NCBI RefSeq assembly: GCF_900496995.4
Contig: NC_044012.1
Span: forward strand, 23,908,759 to 23,972,758
DNA length: 64,000 nucleotides
DNA from: Aquila chrysaetos chrysaetos
Lineage: Eukaryota; Chordata; Aves; Accipitriformes; Accipitridae
Direction: 5' to 3'
Numbering within the stretch: the stretch's first letter is position 1; each line of letters opens with the position of its first letter. The notes beneath the pieces were generated by a model. The model was not told where the DNA came from. It made no database searches and saw only the letters and a list, made by a program, of their open reading frames with translations. Below, piece by piece: positions 1-11,988 of this stretch. Position numbers and translations under genes: made by a program.

Positions 1-3000
1 CAAACTCTAGGGGTGAGCTTAGCCTCTCGGAGCTGAACCTGAAGGATGCCCTGCCTTGTCTTCAAGAGACTCCAGTCCTCTTTTACCTCAGATGCCCCTT
101 TGTGAAGAACTCCATGAAGGGCCAACAGTGGGTGCTGACACCTTGACACTGGCTTTGCTGCGAGTACTTGCCACTCCCCACCAGTGTCCTCTCTCTGTGT
201 AGATGGCCTTGCAAGCATCTCCCTCTTCTTGAAACAGTGTCATGCCTTTTCTCGCTATGTCATCAGAAGGCAGATTTACGACAGGATTGTTTCAGAGGGA
301 TTGGCAGTTGCTTTCTAAACCCACTGTTCTCCAGAGACCTTGTCAGGAGGGTGAGATTCTTTCTTTTTTAGCCCACAGGCTAAACGGCTGCTTTGACAGA
401 GCTGCTGTTAGGCACACCCTTTAGTTAAGAGGGTCTTCCCTCACCCCCCTGTTCTCCTCCTCCTGTCTGTTGCCCATCCTCCCAAATGTCCCAGTGCATT
501 TCATCCATTTCCTGGATCCTGATAGCCATTCTGCATTTAGTTCAAATCCCTGCCACACTATTGCCTTCTGGGCCGCCTTCCTTCTCTAGCTCTTTGGAGA
601 GAGTCTTTTCCGAGGAGGCAAGCTCATTCCTCTTGGGGTTGTCCAGAAAGGAAGTTGCCCAGTGGTATAAAAGGAACAGCTTCTTCTCCCACTGTTCCTT
701 GGGAGGTGAACAGTTGCATCAGATGCCCAGATTTCTGTGTGTTTCTGCATGATGACATGCTGCCCCCGTTTCAGAAACCTTTTGGACCTCTCCACAACTG
801 GTTGAGCTTTACGGAAATGTTGTCTGTGGGCTTGCTGCCTGGTGGCCAGGTCATACTGCCTGCTTGCTCCTGTAGAACTGGTTTCAAAGGGCCAATCTCA
901 GCATAATTGCTCTGCAGGGATCCCCTGCATATACAGTGGCCTGCAATTTCAGGTGCTGCTAGTTGCATGGTTACCTTCAGCCTGCACAGGTAAACTCCTG
1001 TATTGAAACAGCCCTCGCCTTGTTGTAAGCCCAAAACTTTCTTTCAGAAGAGGGGTTTTTGACAGGTTTGTTGGATTTTCAAGATAGGAAGGAGACTGCC
1101 TGGTAACTCCTCAGGAGCATTCAGTACAGAAGAACTTCTCTAAAACAAGCAGGCTGCAGTCTCCAAAACCTGTATCCCTTTTTTTTCCCCTCAGCTTACC
1201 TTTGCAGGATTAGTGACAGGTCTCTCTACACATGCCCTTTCTGGCTTCTTTCCTCAGGTGCTCCAAACACTGTTTGGGATAAGGTCATCCTCTGAAATGC
1301 TTTTTTTATTCCCGCTTTGCTATAATCGCTGTCCCCAGAATGCCTCCGCTCCTTGTACAGTGGCTGAATTTCCCAAACATTAGGGTCCTTGGAAGCTGGA
1401 GCTCCGGGTTAGCATGTTGGACCCTGAGAAATGATGTGGTAGGTGGCAGACATCACCGTAACCTCCTGTTGTTAACTGATGTGGGAGGACATGTCCTGAG
1501 CTCTTTCCAGGTAAACTGGAACTATGATGAATGAATCATCAACTTAGCAAATACCAGTTCAGGTGAGAACCTTCTCCAGAAGAGATGCTTGTGCCACCAT
1601 GACTCGTACCTGCAATTTTCACTAGTCAGGGCACTGTTACACTGAGGGGAGCTCCAGACACAAACTGGTGTCTTTATGAATACCAGACCAGGTGTCAGGA
1701 GCACAACATGAAATCCTGGGCAGATGACCTCTCCCTTATGTGCATTTTTAGGAGATAAGAGCCAGGTGCTTCTGTGACATGCTTTCCATTTGGTTTGATT
1801 GCCATTTTTTTTCTTTTGGTATTCAGGATGAGAAGAAAGATCAGGTTTAGGAAAAAACATCTCAGTAGCTCCTGTACTTTCTCAGGATTCTTCTGATCAT
1901 TCCTCCAGGGCTCTTGTTCAGTTTATCAGCAGTGTATGAATTCAGATCCAAATCCAGCTGGTGTTTTAGAGTGCATCTCGAAAAGGGAACGGTCTCATTA
2001 AAACATGGAGGAAATCTGTCTGATTAGTACACGTAGGACTGACTTTACAGCATCAGCACTCGATTCAAAAGGAGGAGCATGGAAGTGCTGCAGTCAGATG
2101 GCTGTTAAATAGATTGCATTTTCAGCTCTCCTCCAAATGCCTTCCAGGCCTGCGATTTTGACAGTAGGCTGTCTGGTCAGGATGACTGGAGTCGAGCCTA
2201 TGCATCTTTCGGCTTACCAAGAGCACCAGTAGAAGTCCAAGGAAGAAAGGAAGAAAGAGAACTGAGAGCCGCTCAGCCTGTCACTGCAGATAATTTTCGT
2301 AACTTAGTTAATGCTGTAAGACTAAGCTGCAAAGATCTCTGGCCATCTGAAGTTTGGAATTTCACATGAACCTGAGCTTAGTGCAAGAGAAGCACCATCG
2401 GGGAGTGGATCTATTCTTCTCTGATCTTATGTCTGTGACAAAGTTGTTTTACGGTCTCCTAAAGAAGCTTACATGGTGATTTTGTTGTTTGTGGTCCTTT
2501 GTATTGCTGATAGCCTTGCTAATAGGTATTCCTGGCTCACCTCTTGCTTCTGGCACTTTTCACTTTTGTCCCTCCCCTGTTACTCTGCTTCCTATGACTG
2601 TGTCTTAGCAGGGCTGATGTCTAGGGACCTGTATTGTCCAGCAGCTGTTATTTCCCACAGCACCTCTGTTGATGTTTTTTAAAATCTCTGTGCCATAGCT
2701 GCTGTTACTCTTTCACTTTCTGCTATATTAAAGTCTACACAATGAATTACTGCTTTATGTTAGGCCTGGGAATGTCCTGAGGAGGGAGGGGTAGAAAGAT
2801 ATTGGTGAAGAAAGCCCTCATAGTAGCAGGAAAGAAAATAAAATCACAGAACAAGAGAGTAGACCTTGCCTTTTAGTTCTTCAAGCAAGCAAGCAAAGAA
2901 ACAAAAATCTCCTGTAGAACAGAATTTTACATTGTGTGACAGTTCTTGGGTTCCTTTTCCTTTCAGAATTACTCCAAAGAAAATGAGCGTGAGTTTAGTC

Positions 3001-3440
3001 CAGCATCCCTTACTGTGGGCAGTAACCAAATGAGTTTGTGTAAGTAAGGAATTCCTGGTTTGCTTCATTCAGATTAGTCGTGTGAAATCAAAAGCTGCAA
3101 GGATGACATTGGTATTAGTTTTCCTTTAAAAATGGTGTTTGGTATTTTCCAGCACGTGAGACTAGGAATTAGAACCACCATAGAGCGGTAGGTCAGCAAT
3201 GATTTTGGCTATAAGCAAATCCCACCCATAGAGCCAGGCTATGTAGCTCTTTCAGAGCTGGGCTGCAGGAGGGGAGCCTACCTCCAAACCAGTCTGCATT
3301 GTGATTGCTTTGAAAGCTCCCAGGTGTCACGTCAGTCAAGAGCCTGGACCCACCTCTCAGTTTCAGGGCCTGCCGTTGGGTCTGCAGGGAGTGTGGAGAG
3401 AGCAAGCTTGTGTTTTTGTTCTTGCTGCTGTTTCTTACAG

Positions 3441-3585
3441 GGGGACGTGTGGGATCTAACCTTGAACAAAGAACAGGAACCGGTCAGGCTGAGGGTGCGG
3501 TGCAGCTACTGCAGCAAATGGACCAAATGATAAACAAACGAAACGTGGAGTCAGGAGGAAGAGGTCTCTCCAGGTTCTGGAGAAG
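3441..3585 (+). other. Candidate exon (weak)
   Basis: A pyrimidine-rich acceptor (TGCTGTTTCTTACAG) ends at 3440, and a possible donor (GAGAAG/GTACT) begins at 3586. One frame reads on from the acceptor for 29 codons to a TGA at 3528-3530 and ends in a basic, Cys-containing peptide (RVRCSYCSKWTK). A second frame stays open across the whole interval. I do not recognise either peptide. It could be a terminal coding exon, a noncoding exon or chance. Confidence 0.22.
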
Positions 3586-3941
3586 GTACTAATACTGCAG
3601 CTATGAGCAGTCCTGGCTCTGTCCGAGCCTGTGTCAGAGCCTGTGCCTGATTCTGGCAGTTCAGGTGATTCTGCATTCTCTTGAAGAATGGGTACCTCTT
3701 TTCTGTGGTTAAACCAAAGTCTGCCAAGGCAAAGGAGCATTCAGGGATGTCCTTTTGTCTTGCGGTAAGGTGCAACATTCCCAGGAAATGTTCCTCTTCT
3801 GAGCTGTTTTTGGGGCAAAAACTCCTCACGGGAGGGTTACTGACCTCAGTCACAGCCCTCATAGGATGTGGCTTTTATCAGCTGAGGAGTGCCATCTCCA
3901 GCCCGATTTTTAAAGGCCTTAAACGCTCCCCCTTCTTGCAG

Positions 3942-3975
3942 GGCCTTCCTGGGAGGGACCTTCAGTCCCATTAAG
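3942..3975 (+). other. Candidate 34-bp microexon (weak)
   Basis: A strong acceptor (CTCCCCCTTCTTGCAG, ending at 3941) and a near-consensus donor (AAG/GTAAGTATGG at 3976) bracket 34 bases. One frame is open and reads AFLGGTFSPIK. I assign no family. The splice sites are the only evidence. Confidence 0.22.
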
Positions 3976-4439
3976 GTAAGTATGGCCTTTATTTGGCCGC
4001 TTAGCAACTGTGGCCTTTGTAACTTTGACTCCCAAAGACACCATTTTAAACCAACATGAAAGTAACCATGCCAACAGTTGCTGGACATTGCTGACTAAAC
4101 TAGTGCTCTAAAGCTGTTGAAGCTGTATGCCGCAAGAGTGGTCTATTCGCTGCACAGCACGTGTTGAACATAGGCAGTAACTGTTTCTTTGATAGGTGGG
4201 TTGGTTTTGGAAGCAATGAAACTCCTTGTAAATCATAATGTGTGCTAGTCTCCTTAACTATTGAGACTAGACCGTTATGGCACAGGTTGTTCTTTGTTTC
4301 CTCTACTTTTTCAGTCTTGCTCTATTATTTTGTGCTGGACTTGTGTCTTTCTGGTGGACAGAAATTACCTTGTTGTTAGAATTCTCAGAGAAGTACTTTA
4401 AGTATAATGTGGGGTTTTTTGTTGTTGTTGTTTCCTCAG

Positions 4440-4512
4440 CATAATCTTCTCACCACTACAGCATCTCTTTGGTGGGAAGAACTGACCTGGAAGCACTAAT
4501 GGTTGTGGAAAG
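4440..4512 (+). other. Candidate noncoding exon (weak)
   Basis: A T-rich acceptor ends in TTTCCTCAG at 4439, and a donor AAAG/GTAAAC begins at 4513. All three frames contain a stop, so if it is spliced it is a 3'-terminal coding or noncoding exon. With 3441-3585 and 3942-3975 it forms a same-strand series within 1.1 kb. Confidence 0.18.
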
Positions 4513-6396
4513 GTAAACTTGTAGCATGAATATCGAGTTGTATTGTTTCTTTTGTAATTCAGCTTTTCACATTGCTTGTCTCCACTATTAATGCTTTAAA
4601 TTAAATTCTACTTTGTTTACATTTTCAAATTAATGTACTGAAGATGTCAGGTTAGAATGTCTTTTTCTTCACAACCTAGAGTTTTTGGAAAAAGAGCAAC
4701 AAGCTTTAAGATTTTGATTCTTGAGTGTCATAAATTGGGAATTTTACATTTAAAAATCATTATATGAGACTCTAATAAAACAAGCATTAGCTTGGAATCA
4801 TGTGGGTTTTTAATCAGTCTTAACCTAGCAGAAAACACTCCTTCCCTCCAAGAAGTAGAGGTTTCTAGTATTGAATGGACTCCTGCACTATGCTTCACAG
4901 CATTAAAAAGGTCAAAATTGGTGAAAATATTTTGGATTAGATTTTTATCACTCCGCTACAAGTTGTGTAGTTATTTATGCCTTCAACAGGTAGTGGGAGG
5001 AGGCTGGGAGTTAAGATTTCAGACATGCCTAGGGCATGCTCAGGCAGCTTTTTGACATCACGCTAGTGCATTTACAATAAACCATCATTCTTCAGCCATC
5101 TCCTGAGCTGAGGCACTGTCAGCACGTACATGCACAATGCTGGTCTAACACATAACACTGTGTTACTGGTTGTTACTTTAGCAGTAGCGGCGCACAGCCA
5201 TCTGACTGCATCTCAGGGGTAACATGTCTGGCAGAATGAGGCGATGCTGTAAGCGAGTCAGATAATGCAACACGGGGTCTGTTTGGCTTGTTCCCACCCT
5301 GGTGCAGATTATCCACCCTACATACTGCTGTATTCATTCCAGGACTCTCATCAGCAGTGAAAGAATGTTTTCCCTCCAAGAAGAAATGGAGCTGAGAAAC
5401 TGGTTCCATTTATGCCGTTCTCCTTAGTCCTGTCCCACAAACTGTGGTAAAGGCTGAGCGCACCAGGGTTCAGTCCCTTCTGCTGGGGGGCTGTACAGTG
5501 AGATGGACAGCAGTGAGGACCAGGGAATGGATAAAGAGTTGACCAGATGGATAACAAGCCATAAATAAGGGAAGATATCCATGAGTTGATCTTTAGCACT
5601 GGTTCTGTCAAGAGGAGGATGTCCCACTTCCCTAATCTTAGATGCAGCTGCATAAGAAAGGGCCTTTGCCCTGCAAGAGCTGGGCTGGCTGAGGCTACAA
5701 CATACACACAAAGACATTGATGTCTCAATCTGGATAATGCCATTATAGAATTATGGGCAATATTTGCAAGATGTGTATCCATTTTGGAAAATCATTTTAG
5801 GTGATAAAGAAAATGGTTTAATGAAATCTAAACAAAAATGAGTTTTATTTTAACTGGGATAGGCATTCTTTTAACTTTGAGAAAGCACCTTGTTCTTTAA
5901 ACAAGTGGCTGCCTTCTAAAAGGAAAGGGAAAGGTACTTAAAAAAGAACAAGCAGAAACAAGCAAGCCAGGCTATTTCTCGAGGGGACTCTTCCCTCTTT
6001 TCCCCTTGGCATCCCATAAAAGCTGGAAAAAGCCACATGTGTCCAGCGGTACCTGGGCTCGTGGCACCAATGCTGTATTGTTGGCACTGGTGACTATGGA
6101 CCTTGATGCTCCTAGCTGCTGAAGTCAGTGTGATCAGGCTGGAGAGCTCATTGGTGAGGGAAGTCGGAACTGGAAAAGGCTTTTCCGTTTTTCCTCTTCC
6201 TGCAGGATGTTTTTGTGCTGCTTACCCACTCCCCAAAAGGGGAGATCTCTGCCCTGGCGCTGTTTGTCCTGCTGCTGGCTTTGCTTTATTAGCGATTTAC
6301 TTTCTTGGAGATAAGTTTGTGTAATACTATATAGGCACCCAGTGCTCCTCTGATTGATTGTTGCTGTTATCGATTGTTGGCAATTAGTTGTACTAG

Positions 6397-6460
6397 CTCG
6401 AGAGAGAGAGCTAGCTAGCTAGATACACAGCCCCCCCCCCCAGCACACACACAGACACTT
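6397..6460. repeat. Composite microsatellite
   Basis: GA repeats are followed by CTAG repeats, then a C homopolymer and a CA run, all within about 60 bases. It marks the change from AT-balanced DNA to the CpG-rich block. Confidence 0.8.
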
Positions 6461-6589
6461 GCTTTTTGAATCCCGGGCACACTTGCTAGCGGGGACCTTG
6501 CGGCACTGGTGGCAATGTGTGGCAGAGCCGTTCAGGGCAGGAAGCCCCCATGGCCGTGTCGCAAGGGAGGCGAGGGACCCCCTTTTGTC

Positions 6590-7470
6590 TGCCGCCTCGC
6601 CCCCCACCGCCGACGGAGGAGGACAGCAGGAGGGCGCTGGGTTTCTTCTGCCTGGGGAAGGAAGGGGCGGCCGAGGGGGATGCGATGCCGTCCCCCAGCG
6701 CCTGGAGGGGGGGCGGCCCCTCCCCCGCCCCGGGGCAGCTCCCCAGAGCTTTGTGCGTGACGCCGCTCTCAGTCAGTCACCCGCTGTGAGGGCAGCGCTG
6801 TCAGTCAGTCCCGGTGCCCCGGGGCAGACCGGAGGGGGTCCTCCCGTGCCCCCGCCACAGGGGGGTCGCCGCCAGGACAAAGCCGGCCCCAGCCCAGCCC
6901 CGGAGCTCTCCCGATGCCCTTCCCGGGCACCAGCGCAGCCTGCCGGGACAAGGGGGACCCGAGGACGGACGGAGTGGCGGGTGGCTCCCGGCGGAGAGCG
7001 CTTCCTCCAGAGGAGAACCCTCATCTCCAGGAGCTTCCTTGGAGGACCCTGGGGCCGCTGCGCGGCTGTCACTGCAACTGGCAGTCGGTCGTCGAGGCGA
7101 GCTGCCCCGGAGCCGGCCCAGCCCGCAGCGGAGCGGAGCGGCAGGTCTCAGCGCTCGGAGCTCTCCTGAGGCAGGGACACGCCGCGGCAGCGGAGATTCC
7201 CGCCGGCAGCCGGCAGTTCTCGCGAGAGCCGCCGCGAGGCCCGGGCGTTGGCAGGGCAACGGGCAACGGCGGGAGGTTTGAAGGCGCTGTAACGGAGAGA
7301 GCGCTCCGTCGCCGAGGGGAGTCGCTCCGGAGCCGGCCCGGCCCGCAGCGGAGCGGAGCGGCAGGTCTCGGCCCAGGGGCCGCGGCACCCCCACCCCTTT
7401 CCAAAGCGGCCTGCGGAGAGCCGTGGCCAGAGCGGGCAAAGAGAGCCGGGGTGGCAGTTGGCGGGGAAGG
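6590..7470. promoter_or_regulatory. CpG-rich block, probably a CR1 5' region
   Basis: The composition becomes strongly GC-rich with many intact CpGs. A 43-base segment occurs twice with one or two changes (7107-7149 and 7327-7369). It also contains a GC-rich version of the 146-bp repeat found elsewhere in the window. It sits immediately upstream of a CR1 ORF1-like sequence in the same orientation, so a LINE 5' untranslated or promoter region is the simplest reading. An ordinary CpG-island promoter remains possible. The long open frames here are what GC-rich DNA gives by chance. Confidence 0.45.
6981..7061 (+). repeat. GC-rich copy of the 146-bp repeat unit
   Basis: About 80 bases match the part of the 146-bp satellite unit with the order GGATCCCGGAGGAGAG, TTCCTCCAAAGGAGAA, CTTCCTTGGAGGAGTCTGGG. 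Here it is CpG-rich (CCGGCGGAGAGCG). It links the CpG block to the arrays at 9.7, 14.0 and 22.1 kb. Confidence 0.7.
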
Positions 7471-7807
7471 GCGGCGTCCCCCCGCCCGCTCCAGAGGAGA
7501 GTTCGGCCGGTGGCCATCACCCGCTCAGAAGGCCCTTAGCGACGGTATCCCCCCGCAGAAAGCCACGTCCTCTGCACTCTCCAGAAGGGATGTGGCGACC
7601 CAGAGAGAGCTCCCAGAAAGCACGCAGCTGCCCCGGCCTCAGGCGGCAGGGCGTGCCAGAGCCTGGCCCTGGGAAAGGATGGCAGGAGCGGGAACAGCCC
7701 TGTGAGGTGGGACCAATCGGACAATCTGCTCAGCCCGCTGGCAGAGCCCCAGGAGGCAGCAGGAAGGTGAAGGCGCACCAGGGACTCTGAGAGAGGCTGC
7801 TGGAACC

Positions 7808-8735
7808 ATGCTCTGCCCTCCCCGAGACAGAAACAGCCGCCGGAAAACACCCAAGAGCCAGGGGACTCTGTATCCTCCCGCTGCCAGGCTGAAGGCAGCA
7901 GTGGAAAAGGAAAGGAGTGAATGGAGGCAAGGCCAGGCTGGGGGCAGCAGGCAAACCCCCTCCTCACCCACCACGCCTTCCCAGGTGCCTCTTTACAACA
8001 GGCATGAGGCTCAGGAGGTGGAAGGCCAGTCAAGGGGGGACGTGGAGGATGGGCCAGCTATGCCAGAGGTGTTGCCAAGGTCAGAAAGGCCTACCCCCGT
8101 ATCATGACCACCTCCACAAGGAAGAAAAGATGGGTTAGGGTTGTGGGTGACTCCCTTCTGAGGGGAACAGAGGGTCCGAGATGCTGGACAGGGCCTCCTC
8201 TTAGGGAAGCCTGCTGCCTCCCTGGGGCCTGGGTTCAGGGCAGCACTGGGAAACTTCCTAGCCTGGGATGGCCCTCGGGCTATTGCCCACTTACTGCTCT
8301 TCCACCTGGGTGGTGATGAAGCTGCGACGCATAGTCCAAGGGCAATCAAAAGAGACTTCAGGGCCTTGGGACGGTTGGGAAGGGAATCTGGAGCATGGGT
8401 TATTTTTCCCTCTCTCCTTCCAGTTGCAGGCAGCGACACTGGAAGAAAGAGACAGACCCAGTCTATTAATACATGGTTTGTGGCTGGTGTCACTGCCAGA
8501 GTTTGGGGTTTTTCAATAATGGGATGGCCAGCATGGCCCCAGGCCTGCTGGTGTCAGATGGGATTCGCCTTTCTCAAAGGGGGAAGGGGGTCTTGCCTCA
8601 TGAGCTAGCTGGGCTCATTGGCAGAGCTTTAATCTACACTCGAAGGGGGAGGGGAATAGTATCAGGCTCGCCCGTGACAAGCTGTGGGATGACACGCCAA
8701 GGTTAGAGGGACAGGATGCTAGCGAGGGCCCTCAG
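7808..8735 (+). pseudogene. CR1 LINE ORF1 remnant, esterase-type domain
   Basis: The translation is broken into several overlapping frames but follows the product of avian CR1 ORF1, which has an SGNH/GDSL esterase-like domain. A clear GDSL block (VVGDSLLRGTEG) lies at about 8140-8175. A later block reads DGIRLSQRG at about 8557-8583, where SGNH enzymes have a DxxH catalytic pair; the His is Arg here. Frameshifts at about 8105, 8280, 8380 and 8480 confirm decay. It lies downstream of the CpG-rich block in the same orientation and abuts an oppositely oriented CR1 3' end at 8846. The assignment to CR1 ORF1 rests on family knowledge; it is not functional. Confidence 0.65.
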
Positions 8736-8845
8736 CCTGTTGCTCAAAAAGATGTGCAGGGCACACTGGAACACACTTGTGAAGTCTTACAGAGATGAGC
8801 CAGGGGCTCCTGAGGTAATGGGAGCCAAGAGGGAAACAACAGAGG

Positions 8846-9667
8846 AATCATAGAATCATAGAATGGTTTGGGTTGGAAGGGACCTTTAAAGGTTATCTCG
8901 TCCAACACCCCCCCCCCTGCAATCAGCAGGGACATCTTCAACTAGATCAGGTTGCTCAGAGCCCCATCCAACCTGACCTTGAACGTTTCCAGGGATGGGA
9001 AATCCACCACCTCTCTGGGCAGCCTGTGCCAGTGTTTCATCACCCTCATTGTAAGAAGTGTCTTCCCTATATCTAGTCTAAATCTACCCTCTTTTAGTGT
9101 AAAACCGTTCCCTCTTGTCCTATTGCTACAGGCACTGCTGAAAAGTCTGTCCCCATCTTTCACATAAGCCCCCTTTAAAGTACTGAAAGGCTGCAGTAAG
9201 GTCTCCCTGGAGCCGCCTTTTCTCCAGGCTAAACAACCCCAACTCTCTCAGCCTTTCCTCACAGGAGAGGTACTCCTCCCTCTGATCATTTTTGTGGCCC
9301 TCCTCTGGACCCACTCCACCAGGACCATGTCTTTCTTTTGCTGGGGACTCCAAAGCTGGATGCAGTATGCCAGGTGGGGGTCTCACCAGAGCAGAGTAGA
9401 GGGGCTGAATCCCCTCCCTCGACCTGCCAGCCATGCTTCTTTTGATGTGGCCCAGGATATGGCTGGCTTTCTGGATTGCAATGGCACATTGTCAGCTCAT
9501 GTCCAGCTCTTCATCCACCAAGTCGTGCATGGGGGCTGCTCTCAATCACTTCAAACCCCAGCCTGTACTGATACTGGGCGTTGCCCCAACCTAGGTGCAG
9601 TACTGTGCCCTTGGCCTTGTTGAACTTCACAAGGTTCACATAGGCCCACTTCTGCAGCCTGTCCAGA
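8846..9667 (-). mobile_element. CR1 LINE fragment, 3' end
   Basis: Read on the minus strand it ends in the CR1 terminal octamer array (ATTCTATGATTCTATGAT), preceded by the CR1 3' untranslated region and the C-terminal part of the reverse-transcriptase frame, which is interrupted by stops. It is truncated at its 5' side at about 9667, where it joins a 146-bp repeat unit directly. Confidence 0.92.
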
Positions 9668-9895
9668 GTCTTGGGTGGATCCTGGAGGGCAGAGCTTCCT
9701 TGAAAGGAGAAAAATCATGTTGGGTAGCTGCCTCGGAGGAATCTGTGGCTGTGACCTGAGATCTTTGGTACTTAAAGCAGAGGTCAAAAGACTCTGGCAG
9801 ATGTCTGGGAGGGGTCTTGAGTGGATCCCGGAGAAGAGAGTTTCCTCCAAAGGAGAAAAAACATCTTGGGTAACTTCCTTGGAGGAGTCTGGGGC
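9668..9895 (+). repeat. 146-bp satellite, array A (about 1.6 units)
   Basis: The stretch carries the unit landmarks GGTGGATCC(C/T)GGAG, TTCCT(C/T)(C/G)AAAGGAGAA, GGAGGAGTCTGGGGCTG and GGTCAAAAGACTCTGG. It is the shortest of three arrays of this unit. It starts at the CR1 break and ends in an AGCC(A/G) minisatellite. Confidence 0.8.
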
Positions 9896-10092
9896 TGGTA
9901 AGCCAAGCACGCTGAAGCCGAGCCAAGCTGAATGGAGCCGAGCCAACCGAGTGGAGCCAAGCCCAGCGAAGCCGAGCAGAGTAGAGCCGAGCCGAGCCGA
10001 GTGGAGACAAGCATGCCAAGCCAAGCTTAGCTGAGTGAAGCCGATCCCAGTGAAGCTGAGCCGAGCCAAACGGAGCCAAGCCGATCTGAGCA
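9896..10092. repeat. AGCC(A/G) pentamer-derived minisatellite
   Basis: About 200 bases are built from degenerate AGCCA/AGCCG pentamers with TGA- and GTG-containing interruptions. Both strands are largely free of stops for that reason. No sign of coding function. Confidence 0.85.
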
Positions 10093-11834
10093 GAGGCAGT
10101 CAGGCACAGCAGCATGGGTGGGCAGAGCAGGCGGTGCGGCTCCTCCAGCAGCAGGTGATGGTGGGCAGGAACCGGCCCGTCTGCACCGCGCACCGGGTGC
10201 TGCAGCTCCTCGTCCAGTGCCGCTCCGGTGGGGGAGCGTGGGCTCAGAGACCTCCTGCCCACGGCAGGGGCAGGTGGGCGGGCAGATGGAGAGGGACACT
10301 GCCAGGGGCCGGGGAGCGACCCGGGGGGGGCCCTGCGTCTCTGGCAGCAATTGCCCCTGGTGACAAGGACACCGATGCAAAGAGACTGAGACAGTTCTCG
10401 TGACGCCAGCGCTCTCCAGAGGTGCCAAGGGCCAGCCAGGACTAAGGCTGTGCCAACCCTCGGCTACACCCACGGCAGACTTTGCCTCGGGCTCAGTGCT
10501 GCTGGTCAGCCTGTCCCTGCCGCTGGACTTCAAGTTCCTCTTGCTCACAAAACCTGATCACTGGAACATCAGGCAAGTGTCTAGTATCCATGTCAGACCA
10601 CCATCTCAGCAAGGGCCTGCACTCCTCTGGTCCTTACTTCCATCTTCAAAGCCGATGAAAGAGAGAAAGGAGCAGATAGAGAAGCTTACACTCTCCTTGG
10701 CTTCTTTTATACTGGGAAGAAGTGAAGGAAACAGAAGAACCTCGTAAGCTCTTCCTTCTACAAGAAGGAGAGTAAGTACAGTGGAATGGCCCAAGTAGCT
10801 TTTTCTGCAGTATTTGAGAGATTTTCATCTTTGCATCCATCTCTGGGGCAGAAGGCACTGAAAGGCCGTGGTCGCCCTGAGGAGCCTCACCCCATGCTTG
10901 GCTGCCCTTGCTGGAGCAGACATGGTCCCCAAAACTCTTGACACCAACGTTTGGGTCTGCTCACTGGGAAGCAAGGTCTGCCAAGGTGGCAGGCAGATGT
11001 GGGCAGCAGCTCAGCCCCAATGCCAGGAGCTCCCCAGGCATCTGGTCCGCAGGAGGGGATGGAGGGGAGTGGCAGCGAGGGCCTGGCATAAGAGGGAAAG
11101 CCAAAAAGAAATAAAAAGGAGGAGGAGAGAAAACACTCTAGGGGATCGAAAAATGAAAAGATGCAGGAAGGCCCAGCAGGTCAAGAAGCCCAGGTGTGTA
11201 CCAGGCTCTGCTGCCCATCTTTCCCAACTCTCAGCACTGCTCTAAGTCAGTCCAACCCGCTGGCAAGGGATGGCGAGGGATGGTGCTGCACAGGGTTTGG
11301 AAATAACTCTGTGGCTGCTCCCCAGGGGCTCCCCATCGAGCCCTGCTGTGTGGCACCAGGGCCCTGTGTATCTCTGCACGTGCACAGGTCTCTAAAGGCA
11401 TTACCCATGGGGATAAAACACCAGAGCCGTCCCCTAGTTAATGCCAGCCATAGCTCTCTCTTCTGGGCTATAAAAAATTCCTCGTAAACAGTGTTCCCCA
11501 AAGAAAGGGGAACCGAATCCTGCCTCTTCCTGCCTTTGTGGATTTATCAGAGCTTTCTGGCTCTGTTGTTGTAGGTGCCATTTTTCTGTTACTGCTGGAC
11601 ACCCGTGACTCCTGGGCCCACTCCCTGCCACAGTTGATGTCCACAATAAAATGATCTTTTCTCCCTTCCGAGTGTGTCTGCCATAGGCTATTCTGGAGTG
11701 GAGAGCTGTTGTTTGGTGATGAATTCTAGGGGAGGAGTTTGGGATCATGCCTTGTCCCAGCATCCTTTCCAGCGGGCATCAGGGCTGAGTTCAGGTGCTT
11801 TAGGAGTGAAACCACAGCACAGTTACACAGGAGG
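10093..11834. other. No gene recognised
   Basis: GC-moderate DNA with short open frames only. One plus-strand frame near 10125-10220 (AVRLLQQQVMVGRNRPVCTA...) looks somewhat protein-like but has no splice support or recognisable family. A lone AATAAA lies at 11645-11650 with no evident gene in front of it. Confidence 0.4.
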
Positions 11835-11905
11835 GTGGGGGTTTGAAGGGAGCTGTGGAGGTCATCCAACCCCTCTGCTCAAGCAGGCTCACTTAGCCAT
11901 CCTCC
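11835..11905 (-). mobile_element. Short CR1-type 3' relic
   Basis: The stretch around GGAGGTCATCCAACCCCTCTGCTCAAGCAGG resembles the CR1 3' untranslated region on the minus strand. It is short and old. Confidence 0.45.
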
Positions 11906-11988
11906 TTGCACACTAATTGTCAGGCAGTTTCTTCAGACCTCCCCCAGCTCATGGCAATGGTAGGTAGGTAACTGTTTTGCTCACAAGT

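Larger units (their letters stand above)
1..6396. other. Single-copy-like DNA, no gene recognised
   Basis: No long coding frame, RNA gene or known repeat is recognisable here. Open frames are short and lack protein-like composition. Three stretches flanked by good splice consensus are listed separately. The base composition is ordinary, unlike the GC-rich block that follows. It could be intron or intergenic DNA of a neighbouring gene. Confidence 0.5.

Noticed and set aside
6459-7705. Overlapping long frames on both strands (up to 263 residues)
   Set aside because: The region is very GC-rich, which depletes stop codons. The frames are Arg/Pro/Gly-rich low complexity with no domain.
11645-11650. 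Isolated AATAAA as the end of a gene
   Set aside because: No coding frame, splice sites or promoter in front of it; a six-base match is expected by chance.
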